Shown here piece after piece: positions 14,661 to 19,833 of a DNA stretch of 19,833 nucleotides. Both the position numbers and the translations under genes were made by a program. How positions within the stretch are numbered: the stretch's first letter is position 1; each line of letters opens with the position of its first letter. The DNA is from Candidatus Bathyarchaeota archaeon (GTDB lineage Archaea > Thermoproteota > Bathyarchaeia > 40CM-2-53-6 > RBG-13-38-9): positions 1-19,833 of the forward strand of contig JAOZGV010000050.1 of NCBI GenBank assembly GCA_026015225.1, read 5' to 3'. Under the pieces are notes generated by a model. It did not search any database. It was not told the origin of the DNA and worked only from the letters and a program-made list of their open reading frames with translations.

Positions 14661-16457
14661 ATGGTTAGAGTGGCTGTAATCGATAGGGATAAATGCAAGC
14701 CAGAAGACTGTAAATCAATCTGTTTGAAATTTTGCCCAAAAGTTAAGAACAGAATTGAGGCTTTAAGAATTGATGAAGAACTTGAAAAGGCAGTAATTAT
14801 TGAGAAACTATGTAGTGGTTGCGGTATTTGTGTAAAGAAATGTCCATTTAATGCCATTCAAATAATTAATATTCCTGAGGAAATTGAGCCTGAATGTAGC
14901 CATCGGTATGGTAAAAATACATTTAAACTTTACCGATTGCCAACACCAAATAGTGAGATGATAACCGGACTAATAGGAGAAAATGGCACAGGAAAGTCTA
15001 CAGCGCTACGTATCATATCTGGAGAGATTAAACCAAATCTTGGAAAATACGATTCACCGCCCGATTGGACGGGCATTCAAAAACATTATAGAGGAACCAT
15101 ACTTCAATCTTATTTTGATAAATTGGCATCAGGTAAGATTAAAATTTCATATAAACCTCAATATATCGACAAGATTCCAAAAATTGTAAGTGGAAAGGTC
15201 ATCGAAGTTTTAGAAAATATTGATGAACGAAATATACTAAAAAAAATTCTTTTTGATCTTGAGCTCAATAAAGTTATCAATCGCCCTCTTAATGCCTTAA
15301 GCGGAGGGGAATTGCAGAGAGTTGCTATAGCTGCAACCTTGTGTCGTGATGCTGATATTTACATTTTTGATGAGCCGTCTAGCCATTTGGATGTCAGTCA
15401 AAGAATAAAAACTTCTAAAATAATAAGAACCCTCCCAAATGAGGGAAAAACTGTTCTTGTTGCCGAACATGATCTTGCCATGTTAGATTACCTTTCAGAT
15501 CAAGTTTCGGTAATATATGGTGAACCTGGAGTTTATGGGATAATCTCCCATAATCATGGTGTTAGAGTTGGAATAAACATATATCTCAATGGATTCCTTC
15601 CCGATGAAAATATGAGATTTAGGAATGATTCTATAAAATTCCATATCAGACCCCCAAGAGAGAGCGAGGATTCTGAAAAAGGAAGTAGGATCTTTTGGCC
15701 AAATATGATAAAAGATTTTGGCGATTTTAAATTAGAGGTCGATGGGGCTTACATAGACCAAGGCGAGATTATTGGCATACTTGGACCAAACGGAATAGGC
15801 AAGACTACTTTCATAAAATTATTGGTAGGAATTGAAAAACCTGATAATGAGTCTATCTCGCCTTTTATCGATCTATCTTTGAGCTATAAACCCCAATACA
15901 TATATACAGAATATGATGGGGCAGTTTCATCTCTATTGAAAGACGCAGTAGTTGAAAATAAAAATTCAGATTTTATAGAAAATGCCATCATAAGACCACT
16001 GAAATTATACAAATTTTTGGATAGAGATGTATCAAGTTTAAGTGGCGGGGAACTTCAAAGAGTGGCTATTGCCACTTGTCTGGCAAAGGATGCGAAGATC
16101 TTCTTTCTTGATGAGCCAAGCGCTTATTTGGATGTTGAGGAAAGACTAGCAGTGGCAAAAGCTCTAAGAAAAATTGTTGAAGATAAAGAAGCTTATGCTT
16201 TTATTGTAGAACATGACATTGCAATTCAAGATTTCATGGCAGATAGATTATGCGTTTTTTCAGGAAATCCCGGTACAAATGGACGATCTGAAGAACCACT
16301 TAATCTGAGAGGGGGCATGAATAAATTTCTCGCAAGCATGGAAATTACTTTCAGGAGAGATAGAGAAACGGGTAGACCCAGAGTTAATAAAACTGATAGT
16401 AAAATTGATAGAAAACAGAAAGGTTTGGGAGAATATTATTATATCCCTAGAGAATAA
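14661..16457 (+). CDS. rli: Ribosome recycling ATPase ABCE1 / RNase L inhibitor (RLI)
   Basis: This 598-aa cytosolic twin-ATPase splits ribosomes after termination and recycles subunits with aRF1/aPelota. The N-terminal Fe-S domain has eight cysteines (12, 17, 21, 25, 51, 54, 57, 61) for two [4Fe-4S] clusters. NBD1 has Walker A 'GENGTGKST' (106-114), signature 'LSGGELQRV' and Walker B 'IYIFDEPSSHLD'. NBD2 has Walker A 'GPNGIGKTT' (from about 375), signature 'LSGGELQRV' and 'FFLDEPSAYLD'. The C-terminal hinge segment 'SMEITFRRDRETGRPRVNK' is family-specific. Length is standard. ATG at 14661 has AGGTTGA at 14647-14653. Confidence 0.98.
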   Translation: MVRVAVIDRDKCKPEDCKSICLKFCPKVKNRIEALRIDEELEKAVIIEKLCSGCGICVKKCPFNAIQIINIPEEIEPECSHRYGKNTFKLYRLPTPNSEMITGLIGENGTGKSTALRIISGEIKPNLGKYDSPPDWTGIQKHYRGTILQSYFDKLASGKIKISYKPQYIDKIPKIVSGKVIEVLENIDERNILKKILFDLELNKVINRPLNALSGGELQRVAIAATLCRDADIYIFDEPSSHLDVSQRIKTSKIIRTLPNEGKTVLVAEHDLAMLDYLSDQVSVIYGEPGVYGIISHNHGVRVGINIYLNGFLPDENMRFRNDSIKFHIRPPRESEDSEKGSRIFWPNMIKDFGDFKLEVDGAYIDQGEIIGILGPNGIGKTTFIKLLVGIEKPDNESISPFIDLSLSYKPQYIYTEYDGAVSSLLKDAVVENKNSDFIENAIIRPLKLYKFLDRDVSSLSGGELQRVAIATCLAKDAKIFFLDEPSAYLDVEERLAVAKALRKIVEDKEAYAFIVEHDIAIQDFMADRLCVFSGNPGTNGRSEEPLNLRGGMNKFLASMEITFRRDRETGRPRVNKTDSKIDRKQKGLGEYYYIPRE

Positions 16458-16556
16458 GAGACTGAACAAAATATTTCTTAATTTTGGATTCATTAAAAGT
16501 TTAATTAAAACCTAATGCAAATATTTCGCTAATAAAATTTCAGGTAGTGTAATGAG

Positions 16557-16766
16557 TTGACTAATTATTGTCTCGAATGTGGAGGAGTGCTTAATTACGA
16601 TAAATCTTTAAAGCAATATACTTGTAAGAGTTGTGGACTTACATTTACGTTCCAACAGTTAATGGAAGACAAAGATAAAACCTTTGTCAGAAATGTTAGT
16701 GAAGAAGAAATTAAGAAAAAAAGGCAAAAAGAGTATTTAAAATGGTGGCTCTCTAAAAAAACGTAA
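16557..16766 (+). CDS. Small zinc-ribbon protein
   Basis: The 69-aa product has one treble-type zinc ribbon, C5-x2-C8 and C23-x2-C26, within 'YCLECGGVL' and 'YTCKSCGLTF'. It is followed by a highly charged helix ending in 'KEYLKWWLSKK'. The basic, Trp-rich tail would suit RNA or ribosome binding. Similar ribbons occur in TFB, TFS and ribosomal proteins, but it is too short for TFB or TFS. The start is TTG at 16557; the ATG five bases upstream is closed after two codons, and the ribosome binding site (AGGT at 16542-16545) is weak. Its place between RLI and a GPN GTPase puts it among translation and assembly genes. The exact family is not recognised. Confidence 0.75.
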   Translation: MTNYCLECGGVLNYDKSLKQYTCKSCGLTFTFQQLMEDKDKTFVRNVSEEEIKKKRQKEYLKWWLSKKT

Positions 16767-16832
16767 TGAACATTATCCAATGTAAAATTATTAATAAGAT
16801 ATACTTCTTTGACTAAAAACGAAGTCTTGTAT

Positions 16833-17594
16833 ATGTATATAGTACTATTTGTGGGCATGGCAGGCTCAGGAAAATCTCGTTTAACGGCTAGTTTTGGCGA
16901 TTGGTTAAAATTGACCCGCCAGAATGTTATTTTTGTCAATTTAGATCCTGGAGTAACTTCACTACCATATAATCCAGACATAGATGCGAGAAATTATATC
17001 GATTTTTCAGCTTTAATGGACAAATATAAACTTGGTCCAAATGGAGCTTTACTCATAGCATCAGATCTTATTGCAGACTATTTAGAAGAAATTAGAGAGG
17101 AGATAACCAAAGTTAAACCTGATATAGTATTGATTGATACGCCTGGGCAGATTGAATTATTTGCATTTAGAGAAAGTGGCCCGTATATCATGAACTCAAT
17201 TTTAGATTGCCCAAAAGCAACAGTTTTTCTATTTGATGCCCCTTTTTGTAGAAATCCTCTAAATTATATTTCAAATGTATATCTTTCAATTGCTGTTTAT
17301 ACGCGATTGATCCAACCTCAGGTCTATGCGTTATCTAAGATAGATTTGATTAGAAAAGAAGAACTTAATAGAATTCTTTCCTGGACAAAGGATATTGATT
17401 TTCTGCAAAATTCTCTTTGGAATGAGGGAAAAGAAATATCATCATTAATTAATGATAATTTAATTCGTATTATCTCAGAGGTAGGTTTGGATGTACGGCC
17501 CATTCCTGTGTCCTCTATTGAGGATCATGGATTCCCTGAATTAAATGCGGAACTAACTAGATTAGTTAGTAAAGGAGAGGAAGAAAGACCTTAA
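16833..17594 (+). CDS. GPN-loop GTPase
   Basis: The product (253 aa from the ATG at 16833) has P-loop 'GMAGSGKS' (8-15), 'NLDPG' (36-40), the family-defining GPN tripeptide in 'KLGPNGALL' (68-70), G3 'DTPGQ' (102-106) and guanine-specificity motif 'SKIDLI' (168-173). GPN proteins are dimeric GTPases. The eukaryotic members help assemble RNA polymerase II, and archaea have one paralogue whose role is less clear. An in-frame TTG at 16809 would add eight residues. I prefer the ATG because the P-loop then begins at residue 8, as usual. No ribosome binding site is seen, and AAGATATAC at 16796-16804 could be a TATA box giving a leaderless or nearly leaderless mRNA. Confidence 0.92.
   Translation: MYIVLFVGMAGSGKSRLTASFGDWLKLTRQNVIFVNLDPGVTSLPYNPDIDARNYIDFSALMDKYKLGPNGALLIASDLIADYLEEIREEITKVKPDIVLIDTPGQIELFAFRESGPYIMNSILDCPKATVFLFDAPFCRNPLNYISNVYLSIAVYTRLIQPQVYALSKIDLIRKEELNRILSWTKDIDFLQNSLWNEGKEISSLINDNLIRIISEVGLDVRPIPVSSIEDHGFPELNAELTRLVSKGEEERP
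17552..17570. repeat. Perfect 8-base inverted repeat at the 3' end of the GPN gene
   Basis: ACTAACTA-GAT-TAGTTAGT is a perfect inverted repeat with a three-base centre, inside the coding region and 24 bases before the stop. The same half-site (AGTTAG / CTAACT) returns at 17647-17664 in the promoter of the next gene. It may be a second operator for that gene or an mRNA hairpin at the end of the GPN transcript. Confidence 0.45.
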
Positions 17595-17636
17595 GCTTAA
17601 ATTAAAGAATAAATCTATACATTACCAAAATATTCA

Positions 17637-17664
17637 TTATAAATTCAGTTAGTCATAGCTAACT
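17637..17664 (+). promoter_or_regulatory. acdB promoter with dyad between TATA box and start site
   Basis: TTATAAAT (17637-17644) is a good archaeal TATA box. Directly after it, AGTTAG-TCATAG-CTAACT (17647-17664) is a perfect 6-base inverted repeat with a 6-base spacer. The expected transcription start, about 25 bases after the TATA box, falls at its end. A protein bound there would block polymerase recruitment, which is the usual layout for archaeal repression. The assignment is from pattern and spacing only. Confidence 0.45.
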
Positions 17665-17686
17665 ATTGAAAAGGAGATATTAAAGA

Positions 17687-18397
17687 ATGAGTGTTAAAGT
17701 CTCTGAAATAATAAAGAATGCATTAAGTGAAAGTAGGATTAATCTTTTAGAACCTGAAGCTAAATCGATATGTATCCAATATGGCTTACCTACGCCTGAG
17801 TTTGACGTTGCCTCAAATCCCATAGAGGCAGAAGAATTTGCCAATAAAATAGGTTACCCTGTAGTTTTAAAAATTGTTTCTCCTGATATTTTACACAAGA
17901 CTGATGCAGGTGGAGTTGCTGTAGGATTGAAAAGTGATAATGAGGTAAGAAAAGAATTTGAAGAAATTCTCAAGCGAGTTCGTAGTTACAAAGAAGATGC
18001 TGAAATAAAAGGTGTTCTTATACAAAAGATGGCCCCAGCATCAACTGAAGTAATAGTCGGAGGCTTGAAAGACCCCCAATTTGGCCAGACTTTAATGTTT
18101 GGATTAGGAGGTATCTTTGTTGAAGTACTAAAAGACGTAACTTTTCGAATAGCACCTATCAGTAAAAAAGATGCAAATGAGATGATAAAAGAGATAAAAG
18201 CTTACCCAATATTGAAGGGGTACAGAGGACAGCCTCCTGCTGATGAGAATGCAATATCAGAGATTTTAATGAATACATCCAAGTTAATGATTGACCATCC
18301 AGAGATCAACCAAATGGATCTAAATCCAATAATGGTCTATGATAAAGGTGCTAGTGTTGTTGATGCAAGGATAATACTTGAGATAACAAAGAGTTGA
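17687..18397 (+). CDS. acdB: Acetyl/acyl-CoA synthetase (ADP-forming), beta subunit
   Basis: The 236-aa ATP-grasp subunit carries the nucleotide-binding half of ADP-forming acyl-CoA synthetase, which makes ATP from acyl-CoA, ADP and phosphate. Family landmarks are 'YGLPTPEFDVA', 'GYPVVLKIVSPDILHKTDAGGV', 'QKMAPASTEVIVGGLKDPQFG', 'MFGLGGIFVEVLKD', 'LKGYRGQPPAD' and 'MDLNPIMVY'. H70 in 'DILHKTD' appears to match the beta-subunit histidine phosphorylated in the Korarchaeum enzyme (His71beta). The alpha (CoA-binding) subunit is not in the window, so it is encoded elsewhere and not fused. ATG has GGAG at 17673-17676. Its own promoter with a dyad suggests regulation apart from its neighbours. Confidence 0.94.
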   Translation: MSVKVSEIIKNALSESRINLLEPEAKSICIQYGLPTPEFDVASNPIEAEEFANKIGYPVVLKIVSPDILHKTDAGGVAVGLKSDNEVRKEFEEILKRVRSYKEDAEIKGVLIQKMAPASTEVIVGGLKDPQFGQTLMFGLGGIFVEVLKDVTFRIAPISKKDANEMIKEIKAYPILKGYRGQPPADENAISEILMNTSKLMIDHPEINQMDLNPIMVYDKGASVVDARIILEITKS

Positions 18398-18454
18398 GTT
18401 ATTATACAGATAAACTATGGAAATTGAAAGTTATGCTTAATAGGATGCGCAAGC

Positions 18455-18468
18455 TCCAATTCATTGGA
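18455..18468. repeat. Short inverted repeat TCCAAT-TC-ATTGGA
   Basis: A perfect 6-base inverted repeat with a two-base centre lies in the 231-base gap between acdB and the ubiquitin-like gene, about 40 bases upstream of its TATA-like box. It could be an operator or part of the acdB 3' untranslated region. Confidence 0.25.
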
Positions 18469-18481
18469 ATGAAAAATTTGG

Positions 18482-18499
18482 AAATTATTATAATTTTTT
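18482..18499 (+). terminator. AT-rich palindrome with T-tract after acdB
   Basis: AAATTAT-T-ATAATTT (18482-18496) runs into a T-tract (18494-18499). It could end acdB transcription by the U-tract mechanism used in archaea. The palindrome is purely A/T and would be weak as RNA. Confidence 0.35.
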
Positions 18500-18509
18500 A
18501 GGGCCCACG

Positions 18510-18517
18510 TTTTAAAT
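18510..18517 (+). promoter_or_regulatory. Candidate TATA box for the ubiquitin-like gene
   Basis: TTTTAAAT lies after a GC-richer CCCACG stretch. A start site about 25 bases on would be near 18540. That leaves a leader of about 90 bases if translation begins at the ATG at 18629, or a leaderless-type mRNA if it begins at 18539 or 18548. Confidence 0.35.
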
Positions 18518-18628
18518 CTTTTACATTAGCTTCTATATTTGTTCAGAATGGGCATTATGAGAAACCATTTTCATAAACTAGTTTTAATAAAAAAATTTGA
18601 AAATGCATCCCCACCAGGATTATACAAA

Positions 18629-18934
18629 ATGATTAAAATAAAAGTAAATTTTTTTGGAATTTTGAAAAATTATGCTGATATTGAATTCATTGAACTCCGA
18701 TTAGAAGAACCGGCGACAATTGAGTCTGCGCTTATTAAATTAGCTAATAAGATTAATGGTTTTGAAGGACTTTACAAAAAAAGGATCAAAGAAATAGAAT
18801 CTGACATAATCATCGTTTTAAACAACAAAGAAATTGGAGTGCTTAACGGATTAAGAACCATTGTTAAGAATAATGATAATCTATTCTTAATACCTACAAT
18901 ACATGGTGGATTGAGTGATCTAAATATCAAATAA
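18629..18934 (+). CDS. MoaD/ThiS/SAMP-type ubiquitin-like protein with C-terminal extension
   Basis: From the ATG at 18629 the product is 101 aa. It opens with the beta-grasp strand 'MIKIKVNFFGILKN', continues with 'EEPATIESALIKLANKI' (the ThiS/MoaD helix), 'IIIVLNNKEIG' and ends in 'LFLIPTIHGG' followed by seven residues, LSDLNIK. In sulfur carriers and archaeal SAMPs the GG is the C terminus, because its carboxylate is adenylated and thiocarboxylated or conjugated. Here the tail would have to be removed first, or the protein is not activated. An in-frame TTG at 18539 would add 30 unusual residues, and ATGs at 18548 and 18557 are further options. The stop directly abuts the stop of convergent eL38. 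Which pathway it serves cannot be told from here. Confidence 0.82.
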   Translation: MIKIKVNFFGILKNYADIEFIELRLEEPATIESALIKLANKINGFEGLYKKRIKEIESDIIIVLNNKEIGVLNGLRTIVKNNDNLFLIPTIHGGLSDLNIK

Positions 18935-19129
18935 TTAAATTTCTATTATTTCACAATTTAATCCTTCTAACACCTGTTCTGCCTTATTTGCATCTAATTT
19001 AATAGTATACAGTCCCTTACCGGTTCTCAGCTTAAGTTTAACGAGATTTCCTGATCTCCTAACCCGACATTCCATTGCTTTATTAGATAATTGAATAAAT
19101 TCTTCGATATCTGTTATCTCTTTTGGCAA
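18935..19129 (-). CDS. rpl38e: Ribosomal protein eL38
   Basis: The 64-aa product matches eL38 (L38e) along its whole length: 'MPKEITDIEEFIQLS' at the N terminus, 'CRVRRSGNLVKLKLRT' and 'LYTIKLDANKAEQVL' in the beta-sheet region. In human RPL38 the equivalent segments are 'IEEIKDFLLTARR', 'KDNVKFKVRCSRYLYTL' and 'DKEKAEKLKQSL'. It is a small large-subunit protein found in eukaryotes and in some archaea, mainly of the TACK side. The start is TTG at 19129 with GGGGT about nine bases upstream. It follows the ribbon-helix-helix gene by 44 bases on the same strand. Confidence 0.9.
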   Translation of the reverse strand: MPKEITDIEEFIQLSNKAMECRVRRSGNLVKLKLRTGKGLYTIKLDANKAEQVLEGLNCEIIEI

Positions 19130-19173
19130 ATCTATAACCCCATCACAGATGTTATAATAGATAGAGAAGAAAG

Positions 19174-19305
19174 TTAAAGATATTTGTCAATTAATTCAGA
19201 AACAATATTATCCATACTTGCTTTACGGGTTATGCATGCTTTTTCTAATTTTCTTACTAGATCCTCATTTAATCGAAGACTTACTATAACTTCATTATCG
19301 TTCAT
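19174..19305 (-). CDS. Short ribbon-helix-helix (CopG/Arc-like) DNA-binding protein
   Basis: This 43-aa product reads ATG (19305-19303) to TAA (19176-19174). A short beta-strand 'EVIVSLRLNEDLVRKLEKA' leads into helix 1, followed by a turn and helix 2 ending 'NIVSELIDKYL'. This is the ribbon-helix-helix pattern: strand 'VIVSLRL', then 'LVRKLEKAC' and 'SMDNIVSELIDKY'. Such proteins bind operators as dimers through the strand, and often serve as antitoxins or local repressors. No toxin gene is adjacent. GTGGT lies just upstream of the ATG. It sits between the thioesterase and eL38 on the same strand, an unusual neighbour for a ribosomal protein gene. It may regulate its own group. Confidence 0.75.
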   Translation of the reverse strand: MNDNEVIVSLRLNEDLVRKLEKACITRKASMDNIVSELIDKYL

Positions 19306-19377
19306 TTTAACCACATATGAGTGCTATTTATTATCTAATATGAAGATTATTTATGATTTATTTGTCTTCCCTATTTT

Positions 19378-19806
19378 TTAATAATTATCTAAGAGTGTTC
19401 TAATTTCTAAAGGTATTTTAATGGACTTTACACTTTTTTTATCAATGCATATATATACACTATGACCGCTAACAAGTAATCTGCCATCAATTTTTTTATA
19501 GATATTGTGTTCAAATCTCAGAATTTTTTCTCCAATATCCTCAATTTCAGTTTCTAACTCAAGCAAATCGTCAAATCTTGCTGGCGAATGGAATTTAGCG
19601 TAAACTTCTCCAATAACAAAGGATACATTTTGTTCCTCATTATTTATAATAATACTTCCATCACTTGAATATTGAATTCCAAGGGAGCGAAACAATTCTA
19701 TTCTACCTACACTAAACCATTCAAGGCATCTTACATTATATGCAAATCCAGTAAAATCCGTATCTCCAGCTCTTACTCTCAAAGATATCTTACATATATT
19801 TTGCAT
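19378..19806 (-). CDS. Hotdog-fold acyl-CoA thioesterase (YbgC/FadM-like)
   Basis: The 142-aa 4HBT-family protein has the N-terminal signature 'RAGDTDFTGFAYNVRCLEWFSVGRIELFR', cut here by describing key residues: D17 is the likely catalytic aspartate, followed by G20, Y23-N24, and the helix with E29-W30-F31. Strands then read 'VSFVIGEVYAKFHSPARFDDLLELETE' in pieces, ending in 'LLVSGHSVYICIDK'. It should hydrolyse acyl-CoA thioesters in the cytoplasm; chain preference is unknown. The start ATG at 19806 has GAGG nine or so bases upstream. The frame stays open to the window edge, so a longer N terminus cannot be excluded. It is followed by the ribbon-helix-helix gene and eL38. Confidence 0.88.
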   Translation of the reverse strand: MQNICKISLRVRAGDTDFTGFAYNVRCLEWFSVGRIELFRSLGIQYSSDGSIIINNEEQNVSFVIGEVYAKFHSPARFDDLLELETEIEDIGEKILRFEHNIYKKIDGRLLVSGHSVYICIDKKSVKSIKIPLEIRTLLDNY

Positions 19807-19833
19807 CAGGAGTGCCTCTTCTAATTCTTTAAA

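Noticed and set aside
1..19833. CRISPR arrays, insertion sequences, tRNA or rRNA genes
   Set aside because: No regularly spaced repeats, no transposase frames with flanking inverted repeats, and no cloverleaf-like GC-rich segment in any intergenic gap.

Overview
This is an AT-rich archaeal chromosome segment with densely packed genes. The archaeal markers are a crenactin, ABCE1/RLI, a GPN-loop GTPase, the aspartate-semialdehyde route into the shikimate pathway, an archaeal-type CoaBC and ribosomal protein eL38. Crenactin together with eL38 points to the TACK/Thermoproteota side. The low GC would suit a Bathyarchaeia-like or related lineage, but that placement is inference. TTG starts are unusually common, and many genes have a clear GGAGG-type ribosome binding site.

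Layout. (1) 1-2901: the 3' end of an AbrB-like gene, then an apparent 'arcade' cytoskeleton operon: an unrecognised 186-aa protein, crenactin, a coiled-coil protein with a possible crenactin-binding tail, and a small cysteine-containing protein. The reading frames overlap or nearly touch. (2) 2976-3986: the radical-SAM protein AmrS, convergent with a stand-alone chorismate mutase (4004-4288, minus). (3) 4452-6885: aroA-aroC on the plus strand, convergent with a six-gene minus-strand operon (12650 down to 6946) running aspartokinase, aspartate-semialdehyde dehydrogenase, ADH synthase, 3-dehydroquinate synthase II, 3-dehydroquinate dehydratase, shikimate dehydrogenase. Together these make aspartate semialdehyde, feed it into the archaeal 3-dehydroquinate route and continue to chorismate and prephenate. 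The one missing step is shikimate kinase. (4) 12975-14225: CoaBC. (5) 14493-16457: a 31-residue very acidic microprotein, then RLI/ABCE1. (6) 16557-18397: a small zinc ribbon, a GPN GTPase and the beta subunit of ADP-forming acyl-CoA synthetase. (7) 18629-18934: a ubiquitin-like MoaD/ThiS protein whose GG is followed by seven more residues, abutting stop-to-stop a minus-strand group of hotdog thioesterase, a 43-aa ribbon-helix-helix protein and eL38.

The observations most worth a second look are the crenactin module with its divergent partner proteins, the chorismate synthase lacking the near-invariant N-terminal histidine, the repetitive acidic microprotein before RLI, the ubiquitin-like protein with a buried GG, and dyad-symmetric candidate operators placed at several promoters.
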